A stretch of DNA of 64,000 bases. It comes from Ephydatia muelleri (taxonomy: Eukaryota > Porifera > Demospongiae > Spongillida > Spongillidae). Positions 22,120 to 34,508 of this stretch are shown piece by piece. Each line of letters starts with the position of its first letter. The first letter of the stretch is position 1. The DNA is taken from contig JABACO010000007.1 of NCBI GenBank assembly GCA_013339895.1, positions 11,687,477 through 11,751,476 on the forward strand, read 5' to 3'. The notes under the pieces are model-generated. The model worked only from the letters and a program-made list of their open reading frames with translations, was not told where the DNA came from and did no database searches. The position numbers and the translations under genes are program-made.

Positions 22120-22770
22120 ATACCCATTGCAACCTCTTGAAGCCCTTGTATATTAGGATATCAGTCGTTTCTGACAAGCATCTACAATCTGACCACTTAG
22201 CCACCCACCGCTTGTAATCATTTTCTTATCTTCTGTTGTCAACTACGGTACCCAGTGTTGGACTTCATCTTGAGCCAGAGAAGCATAGCTTTCAACTTCA
22301 ATTGCTGGTTGACATATTACAGTCATTTATTTTGTCGCATCAGTTTAGCAACACGCTTAGTTTTGGTATTGCATTCTCATTTGGATTTAGTCCCCTGTCC
22401 CCTAGGAAAAAATCCTGGAGAAGGTATCAGAAGGTTAGGCTTGTCTGAGAGTAGTAATGAATACTGAAGTTCAAATTTCTGGTTACTTTCTTCCAGTACA
22501 GCTGATGTTGAATTCTTTACAGTAGAAGGAGAAAGAGTTAATGTAGTCTTACCCTTTGTAGGTGATAGAGACATAGCTGATCATGAAGGAGATGAACGAG
22601 CAGGTAATGGGGCACCTAATGCAAGTGAATCTCTGCCAGGAGATGTGCAAAATCAGAGGCTGATGTTGATTGAAGTATTATAGATGAAACAGGTTGTGTG
22701 CTTGAATTGGTTGACAATACTGGATGTGCAATATTTGAAGGAGTTGAAGTTGATTCTTTGGCAACTCAGC
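22120..22770. repeat. Repeat copy shared with 60763-61260
   Basis: Strong direct similarity to 60763-61260, including an open frame of 70 codons (22236 / 60874 starts) with QLQLLVDILQSFILSHQFSN and an acceptor-like tttcttccag followed by ADVE-x-FTVEGER. The last part also recurs at 42030. Degenerate; parent element not identified with certainty. Confidence 0.6.
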
Positions 22771-22771
22771 T

Positions 22772-23221
22772 TCATTGCACCAGATATACACCAGCTTCAA
22801 GATCTAAAGGAAGAATGGCTTTGGCACCAAACAAAATCTCAAATGGAATATACTTTTGTAGATTCATCAGTGTTTTGAGCAAATGTCCAAATAATCTCTC
22901 CTTCTTTTCATGTATGTACTTGTGAAGCATGTTTTGTAGAGACTGATGAAATCTCTCAACCAATCCACTGTTCTGTAGGCATTGAAGCAGTTTAGCATAG
23001 TTATTCATTGAATTAGATGGTGTTTCATAATCAAGTAAAATTGAATTAACAGATTTACTGTAATTACTGATAAACATTCTACTATTGTGGGAAGACATAC
23101 TGATGAAAACAAATAATTCATATATAATAGCTGAATAATGTCTTCCCGAAACCTTTCGATATGCTTCTTCATACTTTTGATTTACTCCACGGTGTTCGAT
23201 CAAAATCTGTACAGCTTTCAT
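22772..23221 (-). pseudogene. Integrase C-terminal remnant, Ginger/gypsy type
   Basis: A 149-codon minus-strand frame contains GLVERFHQSLQNMLHKYI and PFEILFGAKAILPLD. These match the region after the catalytic Glu of retroviral-type integrases, where ERFNQTLQNML and PFEVMFGRKA-like strings are typical of Ginger transposons. The upstream part (MKAVQILIEHRGVN) is shared with other local copies but unrecognised. The DDE core is missing. Relatives lie at 42160-42290 and 61310-61440. Confidence 0.6.
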
Positions 23222-25560
23222 ATTAACAACTACTTCTGCACGAAGAAATCCACCATTTTGGCAGTTTTAACAATACTTTGCTGCATTAGGTTGGTATAAA
23301 TGGGCACTACCAAGCCTTTTCTTAATACTAAAAGCTTGCATTGTCTGCACTGATATAAGTACTCAAACCTTCAATAAACCTCTTCAATTCGCTGACTTCA
23401 TCCTAATTTGGAAAGGCAACATTATCCTACCAAAAGTTGGAATCATTGCAGCAAAAAGGCAGGCAGGCTAGAACACATTTTATGCTTATTTAATTTTAAT
23501 TGAAAAGCTGAGTTCACACAGTGAATCTGACTATCAATAACAGAGTAAGGCACATCAATGCAAATCAATACAAGCTTTAAAAGTGTTTTTTTGCTTGTAA
23601 GCTTACTGGAAAGTGGCATTAACATGCATTAGGTCCATCTTAGCTGCATTGTTCTATGATCTCAAATACATTTTTATTATAACTGTCTGGGGACGAGACT
23701 TAACTATACAAAATCTTGTTGATGCCTTGGCCATCAGCCAAAAATTATGATTTTTTCGTAGATTAGCAAAACTGCATTTTTCAAATTTTTTTAATGTAAT
23801 TAGAAAATGTTGAGTTGAGGGCTGAAATAGATGAGAGTTACAATTTATCACAATGCATCAATACTAGAAATGATATGAAAGCATACATTATTGCATGTCA
23901 CAGAGCAATATATTCATGTCTTGATCATGAGTATCAGGTGCCTGTAACTAGTTTATTGTTATGAAGGCCGTACTTGAACAGTTTGAAAATGTAACTGTTG
24001 ATTTCCTACCTTATCCTCATACAGTAAGTTACTTTGCCTATGAACTATAAATGTTAGGTTTGTAGCATATTTAGTGTGTCCATTATAACCCACTGGCCTT
24101 TTATTGCAACAACCCATAATGCAAACTTGCAAAAAGGGGGGAGTGAACAGGCAATTATATACTACACTGATCTGGGCTACGCATTGTTGTTATTGGAGTA
24201 TGAAGTACTAGTGAAGTGAAATCATCTGAATAATGGGTTCTTTACCAGTGTGAAATTACTTTGTACATGTACTTATATGGTTACAAGTGCAGCAAGCACA
24301 GAGTTGTGCCCAATCAACACATTTTTGCACGCAATATCTAACTCATGCATGAATGGTGTTGGTTGTGTGTGCATGCATGCATGTACGCACTTGGCATGCA
24401 AAGAGTTAATGCAATGGATACTGCATGGAGAAGCAATGCTTACATGAAATTTTGTTACGACTTATAAATAATAGTTGAAAGACAAACTGCATGATTATAT
24501 TGATGGTACCCTATCCAACATTCCATCATTTATGGCAAATCAAATGCTATGTGTTTGCAGAGAAAACTCTGACTCTCACTATTGAAACTGTATGAGGATA
24601 AGGAAGGAAACCAACAGTTACATTTTCAAATGGTTCATGTACTGCCTTCATAACAATACATAAACTAGTTACAGGCACCTGATACTCGTGAGTATATTGC
24701 TCTACTACATGCAGTAATGTATGCTTTCATATATTTTCTAGTACTGATGCATTGTGATACATTGTAACTCTCATCTCCTTATCACTTCATTTGATGACCA
24801 AGGCATGCTCAAGATTTTGTCAGGTTAGGTCTCGTTCCCAAACAGTTATAATCAAAATGTATTTGAGATCAATGCAGCGAACAGTTAATGCCACTTTCCA
24901 GTAAGCTTACAGGCAAAAAAAGTAACACACTTGAAGCTTGTATTGATTTGTATAGATGTGCCTCACTCTGTTATTGATAGTCTGATTCACTGTACGAGTT
25001 CAGTAATTCAATTAAAATTAAATACGTGTAAAATGTGTTCTAGCTTGCCTGCCTTTTTTGCTGCAATGATCACAACTTTTGGTATGATAATGTTGTCTTT
25101 CCAAATTAGGATAAAATCTGCTGATAATTTGAAGAGGTTTATTGAAGGTTTGAGTACTTCAGTGCAGACAATGCACTACAGGTTTCAGTATTAAGAAAAG
25201 GCACATTTATACCAACCTAATGCAGCAAAGTATTGTTAAAACTGCCAAAATGGTGGCTTTTCTTCGTGCAGAAGTATGTGTTAATATGAAAGCTGTACAG
25301 ATATCAATTGAACACAGTGGAATAAATAAAAAGTATGAAGAAGCATATTGAATTGGTTTGGGAGGATATTGTTCAGCTATTAGAGGAAGAGTTTCCACTT
25401 CCTATTGAAATCTCTGCAATATACTATTGCAAAGCTCTGCAAGAAAATTCATCAAGTAGTTCTACTTGTCAAACCCCTTTGCAAGTAACTAAATTAAGGA
25501 CTCCTTGCAGTCGAATGTGGAACGAAGAGACTAAAATTAGAGGAATTAATCATATCTAAG
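23222..25560. repeat. Palindromic repeat block
   Basis: 23222-24070 (minus orientation) and 24590-25400 (plus) are inverted copies of one another around a ~0.5 kb loop. The plus-oriented arm recurs at 44400-45240 and 61625-62330. The loop segment around 23900-24450 recurs inverted at 43800-44500. Reading frames are short and share a PTFG-x-IMLPFQIR...FIEGLST string that I do not recognise. Probably internal parts of one old element family. Confidence 0.6.
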
Positions 25561-26000
25561 CAGGTGCTCAGTTGCAAGTTTCAAACTGTGGTAACTAAGC
25601 GAAGTAGGCCTTGAGCAGAAAGGTTTGCATTGAACAAACTTTGCATGCACAGTTAAGTAATCTGAAGAAGGAGACAATTCAAAAAGATGCCACTTTGAAG
25701 CGGGTGAGAAATAAAAAAAGTATTATAGAAGAAAGCATGTGATTTGCAACATCATAAAAACTTTAGAAGGCAAAAATGAGGTCTGCTCATAGGATGCGCG
25801 AAATCACGTTGATCCCTTGGTTTCAGTGTCTATGTAAAGTGAACACGAGTTGGCTTCATGGAAAAGCACTTCCCAAATTAAAACACATAGGGCATTGGAA
25901 AACACATTGGTCATCAAACTCTTGTTCATGAAGTTTGAAATGCGGACCTTACGAGCATGTACATTGAATCTGTGTCTTATTACTTCTAAAAACAAATATA
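25561..26000. other. Non-coding repeat flank
   Basis: Partly similar to 62340-62600, so it is a continuation of the repeat family above. No gene. Confidence 0.4.
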
Positions 26001-26817
26001 TGGGACAGTTCACACGAAAATGATAACTCGCATTTATATAGAAAATGTTATATAAATGCTTCTCGTTTTAATCGCTATATCTTCCGAACGGTTAACGCTA
26101 TCAACATCCTATTTTCAACACTTCATACCACACCATTGCTCTATGGCAAAATATGTTTTGGGGTCTTGTACTTATTCCTTGCCAGTATTGCAACGTTCGA
26201 TACCCCACCGGGTTCAAACCCGCCCTAACTTTCTGTAGGAGTAATGAAATCGGTTTGTAGGTGGAGAGGTCCTATATCTATCGATTTGTTCTGTTCGTTA
26301 ATTTTTATGCCATCCGTTACGAAGATACAGTTGAACAAACTACGTGCACATTTTCGCGCTCGTTTCGCGCCAATGATTTGGGCAAATTGCGCTCCGCTCA
26401 ATGTATGGGGAGGCGGGGATTATTGCATTCAATTTGGCGCGAATCAAGCGGGAAAACGTGCACGTAGTTTATTCAACTGTATCTCCGTAACGGATGGCAT
26501 AAAAATTAACGAACAGAACACATCGATAGGTATAGGACCTTTCTACCTACATACCGAATTTGAAGCGATTTCATTACTCCTACAGAAAGTTATGGCGGGT
26601 TTGAACCCGGTGGGGTATCGAACGTTGCAATACTGGCAAGGAGCAAGTGCAAGATTCCAAAACGTAATTTACCATAGAGAAATGGTGTGGTATAAAGTGT
26701 TGAAAATAGGATGTTGATAGCATTTACCGTTCGGAAGATATAACGATTCAAACGAGAAGCATTTATATAACATTTTATATATAAATGCGAGCTATCATTT
26801 TCGCGTGAACTGTCCCA
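26001..26817. mobile_element. Foldback element with ~400 bp inverted arms
   Basis: Ends are TGGGACAGTT and AACTGTCCCA, flanked by TA on both sides (25999-26000 and 26818-26819), consistent with a 2 bp TA target duplication. Almost the whole element is an inverted repeat: ttaacgctatcaacatccta in the left arm is matched by the complement near 26700, and gaacaaactacgtgcac by gtgcacgtagtttattc. The open frame 26244-26717 runs across the palindrome and is not a gene. TA duplications suggest mobilisation by a Tc1/mariner-like transposase; that is inference. Confidence 0.85.
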
Positions 26818-27116
26818 TATTCTAGCAACACCAATGGGGTCACATATTTTTCCACACGCCTGAAATATTGAACAAAACGTCTGTAATAAACCGTAGCTGT
26901 ATCACAGCCTAAAATAATCTAAGGACTTACCGATAACCTAAGGACTTACCAATAAACACAGGTACAGTCCAAAACAGCGATCAAACTAACACAGCCTTCA
27001 CTGGACTATATGAGAGCAATCCGAATCCACGTCACAATTTTTTTAACCATTGGATCACCAATGTTTGAAACTCGTACATACATGTATTTAAAAAGGACCT
27101 AACATATACATTTCCA
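26818..27116. other. Non-coding spacer
   Basis: Contains a short duplication of aaggacttacc near 26925-26950. Nothing else recognised. Confidence 0.4.
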
Positions 27117-27285
27117 ATTATCCAGTACGAGCAATAGAAATGTGACGCTTGTGTCGAAATGAATGGCTTATAAAAAATTCGGGCCGTACAACTCCATGAC
27201 GGATACCCCGATTCTCAGTGCGTAAGATGAACTGTGTAGAGGACATTTAATTCAGACTTCTAGAATATAAAAAAAATTAAAATCT
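27117..27285. repeat. Inverted copy of the repeat at 13085-13245
   Basis: Reverse complement of the 13 kb copy with moderate divergence, from ccagtacgagcaatagaaatg to ttctagaatataaaaa. Confidence 0.6.
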
Positions 27286-28014
27286 TTACAAAACTTGCGT
27301 TAGGTCACTTTTCGCGGAAACGATCCCATGTATTGTAAATAAGTAATTATAGTGATGAATATGTATTGACATTTCCCCTCACCTATCGATAAAAACGTAC
27401 CGATACGCATCCTTCATAAAGGCAAGCTAAGAAGTGGGCGTGTCCACTGGTTCAATGACCGATAGTCTTCTTCACGGATCTTTCGACAAGGATCTGCAAT
27501 TGCAACTTGATCATCTGAGATCTTAGCCTTTTTTATGACGAAGTCTTGCCTACGCGCCTCACAATTTTTCGTTCCATTGTTTGTGTAGCTTTATTAAACT
27601 TTAGCTTATTGAACGCCAAGTATAAACATGCATGTATATGTACATGCATGCTCAGATAATCATAATTATCTGTCATGTGTTGTGTTGATTAATATGCATA
27701 TAAAATCATACAGTGTGTACTTGGCGTCCAAAGAGTTAAAAAACATTATTGTCAAGTCACACGTGACCTCTCCGTAATTGCTCGTGCATTAATTTATATA
27801 TGTGTGATGTGCATGTCCTTGCTGTCTATAGTCAAGTTAACAATTTATCATGACGGTTAATTATGACAACATGTACATACAGGCATAGCTGAGTGGTCGT
27901 AAATGATTAGTTGACTGATAATACGGTATCGATCCGCGAATATGATTGCATGGTAAGCGATTAGGACGTTGACGAAGCTTATATCGGTAGTTGACTCTAT
28001 TTTCGGCACCACAT
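27286..28014. other. Non-coding
   Basis: A/T-rich, with no coding or RNA gene recognised. Confidence 0.4.
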
Positions 28015-28430
28015 CTGGTAGAAACCAGAGCGCACTTAGAACCCAAAAGTTACTAAATTAATGGTTTCATATCTATTCTTACACTGAAGATGACGAGGGG
28101 GTCCAACGTGATTCATCGCCTAATTAGCACATTAGTAGAAAGCACAGACATACATATGGTGGACAAATCAGGCGATGAATTCGATCTCTGCTCTGACTGT
28201 AGGTACTGTGCGTCTCTAAATACATGCGAATAAATTACAAATCAAAGTAAATTTTGAGGACTGAAAAAGTAGTCAGAAGAAAGTGGGAGGGGTGGTTGGC
28301 TTCGTCATGGCCTGAATGAAAAAAAAAAGAAGCGCTCTAAATATGCATAATGGAAGCGAATCAGCAACAGCTAGCGAGTACAGCCGTACAGGTATGAACC
28401 AACGTTGACCTCACTGAATGCAGTCACGTC
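28015..28430 (+). repeat. Outer block of inverted duplication, left copy
   Basis: From gaaaccagagcgcactt through caacgttgacctcactgaatgcag the sequence is repeated inverted at 51595-52050, with small indels. It forms the outer portion of the large palindrome whose main arms begin at 33160 and 51470. Confidence 0.8.
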
Positions 28431-29664
28431 TTCCTTTTCCGCATATGGAGAAATGAACGGTCACGAAAGTTGCGGTTTGTAAATTTTTGGATTTCATTCC
28501 GCGGTACATTCCATAGAGAATGTATGGTGTTTTTACAAACTTGATTATTATATAATTAAATAACGGACCTGCAACTTTTGCTACCCACTAATACTACTCT
28601 AAATGATGTTCAAATGTAGGCAATTTCAAATTTTGTATCTCATACCGTCCAAAATTCTGGGACCATTTCTGAAAATATGATATTCCATAGACTTGTACAC
28701 AAAATGGCCATGCTAATTAAGATATTCCATTAGTAATAACTAATGAACAGAGGGGGTTAGAACTTTTGCCACCCTCTAAAACTATCCAAATAGTATAACA
28801 TATGAAAAAAAGTGAATGTTGTCGTGAAGAATTAGGGGACCATTTTTAAAAATAGTAAACCAGTTTTGGTGCAATACGGCGCCATTTTAAAATGGCGTTT
28901 CTATGGGTTGCCATAGATATTTAGAGACTCTAACTTGGACACGCCCATCTAGGCGAGGGTGGAGTCGAGGCAGTGGGCCAGGGGGCGGGGTAGACAGGGG
29001 GAAATGAGCGAATAAATGTAACTACGTGGAATACTAAAAGCTTCGAGTCTGTGTTTTCTACACCGAGTAGACTGATCGTTGTCTTGAAATTAGAATGATA
29101 GTGTAGGCTGCATATACCTCGACCGGCTGCTCAGATATCTACGTACGCTGGCAACACTTCGTATATCATGTTAGCGGATCCTATAGGCCTACACGTAGCT
29201 AAATCGAGTGTCTGAGAAACAAATCAGCAGCCAAACGTGATCACATGTACATGTACATGCGACACCTCCAGTTATCAAATTAACACAACAGCAACGCTAA
29301 TATTTTGCAGATCCGAGGTGAGAAACTTTAAGCGTAGTTGTATGGTTCCATCCACGTACTCGATATCGATGTGTTGACAGTGTGATTCTGTGATTAGTTA
29401 GGTTCGAATCGGATGTAATAATAGTGCCCTTCACAAAGGGAGCATTTATTAGAAATAATGTATTACGCTGTTGTAGTATAGTTTAGCAGTAGCATATCGA
29501 TTACGTATTGCGAATAAATTGTATATTTTGCCTCCAACACATGTGTATGCTTTTACTGTATGGTGCATGTATACGTATGGTGCTTGTGACGTAATGCATG
29601 TACCAGTGTAAGTGTAAGCCCTTATAACTGATCTAGGTGTGTAAGTAAGGAGGAAAAAGCTACA

Positions 29665-29667
<3 letters not shown>
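28431..29667. other. Left-arm-specific non-coding DNA
   Basis: This and the sequence to 33160 have no counterpart in the right arm, where only ~125 bases separate the equivalent blocks. Nothing coding recognised here. Confidence 0.45.
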
Positions 29668-29701
<34 letters not shown>

Positions 29702-29724
29702 TGTGTGTGTGTGTGTGTGCATGC

Positions 29725-29769
<45 letters not shown>
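29668..29769 (+). repeat. (TG)n microsatellite
   Basis: Long tgtgtg tract with a cgcgtg and gcatgcgtgcg interruption. Both strands give long low-complexity frames that are not genes. Confidence 0.97.
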
Positions 29770-29772
<3 letters not shown>

Positions 29773-30248
29773 TATGTTTCTGTGGGCAATCACATATATG
29801 TATGTGCAGAGTTTGAACTCTTCCAGAACTACTTTTGAACCCACCTTTGGTTGCATTTTACCCATGCATAGGAAGAAGGACCAATGTGACTTATCATACA
29901 TGTATATATTCAGTCCCATTGGTCCAGGAATGGATATTTAGTTTCGAGGATCTGTGTTGAAAGCAACAGGGGGTGGTGTTTCGGAATATAATTGGTGATG
30001 GGGCAAAAAAAGTTTTCCCTTCGTACCATAACATGGCATGCCATGCAGTTATAGTAAATGGTGCAGACCAGCCCGATTAATTGGCTGAATGGCAAGTTAG
30101 ATGGCATGTGTAAATCAGGGGGTCAGCAAATCCCTTGTAATGGTGTGCATCTTGTAAATGTAACATCTGTAGCAACTGAATGTCGTGAAACTATGAGTGT
30201 TACTGATAGATGTTGCGTGTTGCCTACTCAATCCTTCCTGTCCCTCTC

Positions 30249-30284
<36 letters not shown>

Positions 30285-31236
30285 AGGCTTCTACTGATTA
30301 CATTATGTCATTAGTAATTTAAAAACATACAGGCTACACATATAAAGGATGGTGAGAACTGGACAGGATGAAGAAGCAGCGAATCATGATGCCAGTTGGT
30401 AGAATGCAGCCATTGCTTCCATCACCTCCAAGCTCATAGGACTTGGTGTCATTGAACTCATTTTTCTTTGTTTCTGTCAGTCACTGTGTAATCTGAACAA
30501 AACAATGCTTGCAATGGGATTTCAGCTTCCCACTTCATAAGCTGAGACATGCTGTGTGTGTCTTCTGATCCTATCTTAATTTGGATGTTTATACAAGGAA
30601 CAAAGGCACAATGTCATGAATTTTGTTGTGTGGCAAGACCTTTGCCCCATGCATGCAACATACATACATGTACATACATGTATATGCATGATACCTCCAT
30701 AAAGTGAACAACTTCATGCACATGGTATTTGTGTAGGGGTTATTTGTGGGTGCAAGGGTCAAGCATTTTAATAAAAGATGATGGTGCAGGGACTGATGCA
30801 GATAGAGGCAGCAAAAACTGTTAGTCATTTTGCAACCACCCCCATGATGGGTGTGGCCTTAGGAAGAACAGTATCACGCTTTTGAGGGGTGACTCTTTCA
30901 TTGTAAGGGCATCCTGTTCAGCTGATCCTGACAAGAGAGTACATTCAATTTCAGCGATGGATCCAGGATTTCCAGTTTGTGGGAGGGGGGGGGGGGGGGC
31001 AAACGACCCATGCCCACGTCCTGCTCCAGCTGGGGTATGGGGGACTGGCTGTAAGCTCCTCCACAGGGTCTAGGGAAGAGCACATTACATTGTACTTCGA
31101 CATCAACCCATATTTCAACAAGTCAAAGAGTGTATGGAAGCACTTGTGCCTACAGTACATGTACACAGATAAAATTACATAGAGGTGTAGCTCCTCCCAT
31201 GGATGTGAGATAAGATAACCACAGGCATTACCACTT

Positions 31237-31267
<31 letters not shown>

Positions 31268-32212
31268 CCCTCACAAGTAGTCCAATCTTCATGTACATGT
31301 ATCTGCCACACTATCTGCCAATCAAGTGAAGGTCAGCAAAATGCATTCATTTTAGCCAGGACAATGGTTGTTTACACCTTGGACTGCCCTTGTGGGTTTT
31401 GTGGTAGCAGTCAGGCCCCAAGGCCAACATAAACAACAGTACCTAGGGAGATAGAAGGCCAACAGTACACTATATCAACGCTAATACACTACACATCTGT
31501 ATCTGTACTGACTTGTTGGAGTCATGAATGTGTGGGGCAGTATGCTCCACTAGCAGCTCTAGAGGAGAGTTGTAGAAGGATGCACATGGGGTCCTGGGGA
31601 AGAGCGCTAAGGTATGACGGTAAAAGGTGTAGGCATATTGAGTGGAGTACTCACTGAGGAGCCAAAGGACTTGTCAGGTTAATGATCTTATTAATAAATA
31701 TGCTGATGACAATGTCATTAGTGTCCAACTCAGGATCAGGGGGTCCCCCAGGAGGGCTGTCCTTCTCATGCTGAGAAGGTTGGAATCACAATGTACTGGA
31801 GGAGCAAGGGAAAGTGAGGAGGTGAAGGTGAAGGGAGGGAGGATAAATGGTAATTGTAATTTTGCCAGAGATGTCCCTGCTGGTGTACATGCACATGACT
31901 ACAGGGAGGGAGGGAGGGAGGGAGGGAGGGAGGGAGGGAGGGAGGGAGGGAGGGAGGGAGGGAGGGAGGGAGGGAGGGAGGGAGGGAGGGAAGGAGGGAG
32001 GGATAAGAGCAAAGAAAGATGGAACACAAACTAAGTGATTGAAGAGTACACAATGTACCTGGGCGGCTGCAGCACTGATGACGCCCAACACCACGTTCCA
32101 ACTGGAGTGCAGTGCTTGTGGGCGTGACTGGAGGACCTGTCCAACAGATAACGTACTGAGCACAGATCATTTACATGTACCATGCACACTGTTATTTGCG
32201 CATGTTGCTCAC
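29770..32212. repeat. Low-complexity-rich spacer
   Basis: Contains a poly-C run (30249-30284), a G-run (30985-30998), (AC)n (31229-31262) and (GGGA)n (31901-31990). Open frames over these are artefacts. A short plus frame near 30058-30230 (GMCKSGGQQIPCNGVHLVNVT) looks protein-like but has no recognised domain. Confidence 0.7.
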
Positions 32213-32432
32213 AGTAGCAGAGAAGACATACATGTACATGTACAAAGTGAAGGGGAGGAGGCCGGTGGTGTTGTAGCTGATCACAGTAAGGGGCAGGACA
32301 CCCACCAGAGCACCATTGCAATACATACTGAAGTTGATGAGGATGCCATTACTGTGAGTTGGCAGTCCCAAGACACAATGATGTAGGTGGAGCCCACATT
32401 CTGCACCGACACAGCATCAAATCCATCCGGTG
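32213..32432 (-). pseudogene. FN3-domain exon, one-base frameshift
   Basis: On the minus strand a pyrimidine-rich acceptor (tccctccttcccccag) is followed by APDGFDAVSVQNVGSTYIIVSWD, the A and B strands of a fibronectin type III domain. After the SWD the frame shifts by one base and continues HSNGILINFSMYCNGALVGV...TTGLLPFTLY, the rest of the domain, ending at a GTGAGC donor. The NG...LVG...TGLLPFTLY layout resembles usherin-like FN3 domains. Another FN3-like scrap (VSSGVVSYIVYVN) lies at 32660-32720 on the same strand. The parent gene appears broken. Confidence 0.55.
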
Positions 32433-32526
32433 CTGGGGGAAGGAGGGAGAAGAGGATGACATCACATAACGACAATCACATCACACATACATGTACATGT
32501 ATCATAGATTGTATATAGTCAGTGAC

Positions 32527-32744
32527 ACACACATACAGACGCACACACAACCACACACACACATACACACACACGCACACACACATGCACACACATGCAC
32601 ACATGCACACACACACATGCACACACACACACATGCCCAACATGCCTGCTTCTCCTGTTGTGATATTCACGTATACGATGTAACTGACTACACCGCTGGA
32701 CACAGCTATGGACATGTACACTTGGGGGGGGGGGGGGGGGGGGG
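32527..32744. repeat. (AC)n microsatellite and poly-G run
   Basis: acacac tract with acatgcac interruptions to about 32630, and a 19-base G-run at 32725-32743. Confidence 0.9.
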
Positions 32745-33739
32745 GCTAACATAGTATACTCACCAAAACACCTGCGTCTCAGAAGATGAAAGCATGAAGG
32801 GCATACGTAGTTCGATCCCTGCATGCATCATTGTGCCTCTCCAGTGCAAGTGACGCACAGCTGATAAGTTAATTTTAATTTGTGTAACGGTACAATTATA
32901 ATTGTAATTCAAATAACCGTCAACCCGACATAATTTTGTAACTTAATTCTAAGATGACGCAAGGTATTACGTAATGACTACTTCGTTTATGAATAAATTA
33001 TGTGCGGTAGAAATTAAATTTTTGTCTTGATTTTAGTTTACGAATGGTTCATGGTATAATCTTATAAAGCACAGATTCACAATCGGTCCGATTTATCGTA
33101 AATTATAAATGTGTTTGAAAATCAATTTGAAAAAATAAAGCAAGATGACCGCCTATGTATGGGTCCCCGTCGTACTTACCTATCTCTTTCCAATTTGAAC
33201 GATATACTGTTTCTGGGTGAACACGCGCTCCGTTTCAGCACGCTGCCACAAGAAGTGACCAAGTTGAACTTTTTATCTGAAGTGAGCGAAATGCCGTTGG
33301 TACGCCTGCGCCTAATGACTCGCTGTTCCTGCATATGACTTTCATACTTTTCTAACGCCCACCTGCCGGCTTACCTTTTGATCTGTTAATGGAATGACGC
33401 AAATTACTTACCAACCCTAGCTCCCACTTTTGTCTACTTTATCCGTCTTCAAAAAATTTACTGTTCAACTTTTTGAGAACTCAATTTTTAATTGATTTGC
33501 AAGTATTTACAGTAATGGCAGCAGTATCATACGACGCTCACGCTGTAAATCATTTATTCGTCTAATTGATTCACAGTGCCTAAATCCTAAAAATATGTGT
33601 GAATGGTGTGGGGGTGGGAGGGTCGAACCCCTCACCCTGCAGACATTGACGCCCACGCATTATGTCGTAAACTAAAACAGTATTTACATTACGTCATCGT
33701 TAGTTATATTTAGAATCAATAACACCATTGACATCAACA

Positions 33740-34195
33740 ATGGCTCTGAGAGGTCTTGGAGTGCGCTATTGCGAGGTATTGAAGCACCAGCAGGAGCCAC
33801 GCAATCGTCAATTCATAGCCGGATTTTTACGAAGCATCGGAATGAGCAACACCAGAATGGACGACAAAGGACAGTTGACATTATCGTTTAGTAAGTCCAA
33901 CGGACAGCCGGGTGACCCCTTAGTGCTGACATTTATATGCCACGGGTCAGACAGTATTGACGCTGTAACTTTTATCGGTTTGATCGGCAAGAATGAGGAC
34001 AACTTGAAGAAGCTCCTTGAATGGAATTTCGTCCCCATGCATCACGGGGGTGGACAATTCGCTTTGGAGCCGGGATCTGACCGCTTGGTGATGGTGGGCA
34101 GTTGGGACACGACAAAGGTTTCTGTGGAGGAGTTTTCTAAACGTTTGGAAGAGTTCATAAACTCGGCCGAGCGCGGCCAAGCTCTGTTTGCATAA
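33740..34195 (+). CDS. CesT/Tir-chaperone-like protein, gene A (left copy)
   Basis: 151 residues from ATG 33740 to TAA, intronless. Residues ~28-45 give a FLRSIGM helix and a D-x-KGQLTLSF strand. Then come LVLTFICHGSDSI and a glycine turn, KLLEWNF near residue 94, HGGGQFALEPGSDRLVMV (~100-120), then an amphipathic C-terminal helix EEFSKRLEEFINSAERGQ. This order (small acidic protein, D-x-G-x-L-x-L-x-F, LL-E-x-NF, GG-x-x-AL-x-P, terminal FI-x-x-AE helix) is that of bacterial type III secretion chaperones (CesT/SycE fold), which are also ~130-160 residues. In an animal-type genome its role is unknown; binding a partner protein is the obvious guess. A closer ATG or upstream TTG was not used. Conserved with the right copy throughout. 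Confidence 0.8.
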   Translation: MALRGLGVRYCEVLKHQQEPRNRQFIAGFLRSIGMSNTRMDDKGQLTLSFSKSNGQPGDPLVLTFICHGSDSIDAVTFIGLIGKNEDNLKKLLEWNFVPMHHGGGQFALEPGSDRLVMVGSWDTTKVSVEEFSKRLEEFINSAERGQALFA

Positions 34196-34508
34196 ACCAA
34201 CCAGAACACAGCTAGTGCATGTATATGTTTACTTGTAATCTGATCCTGACCATATAATTCAATTAAGCTACTATAGAAATATTAGGAGACGAAGCCTCCC
34301 TCGCCTGTTTAATACAGCTAGGTCTTGCTGTACTGTATATAGGCCTATCTGAACGCCTATGTCAATCAAACGGTGTACTTGCATGGCTTACACAAGGTTG
34401 CACCTAATTGCCACATGCATGCTAGATCAATCTGGGCAGGCATCTGGAAACCTTCCTAAACTTGAGGAGCTGAAGCTCAATGATACGAACGTCTTCACTA
34501 TACAGTTT
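34196..34508. other. 3' flank of gene A, then left-arm-only insert
   Basis: To 34310 the sequence matches the right arm (50160-50294 inverted). From 34311 to the hAT end at 34509 it is left-specific and non-coding. Confidence 0.6.

Noticed and set aside
26244..26717. 157-codon frame
   Set aside because: Runs through the centre of a foldback element; no protein motif, and its existence follows from the palindrome.
29449..29941. Long open frames on both strands
   Set aside because: They are translations of the (TG)n/(CA)n tract (Cys-Val or His-Thr runs) with unrelated flanks.
30240..30300. Proline-rich protein end
   Set aside because: Translation of a poly-C run.
31642..32170. Long Glu-Gly-Gly-Arg or Ser-Leu-Pro-Pro frames
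   Set aside because: Produced by the (GGGA)n microsatellite.
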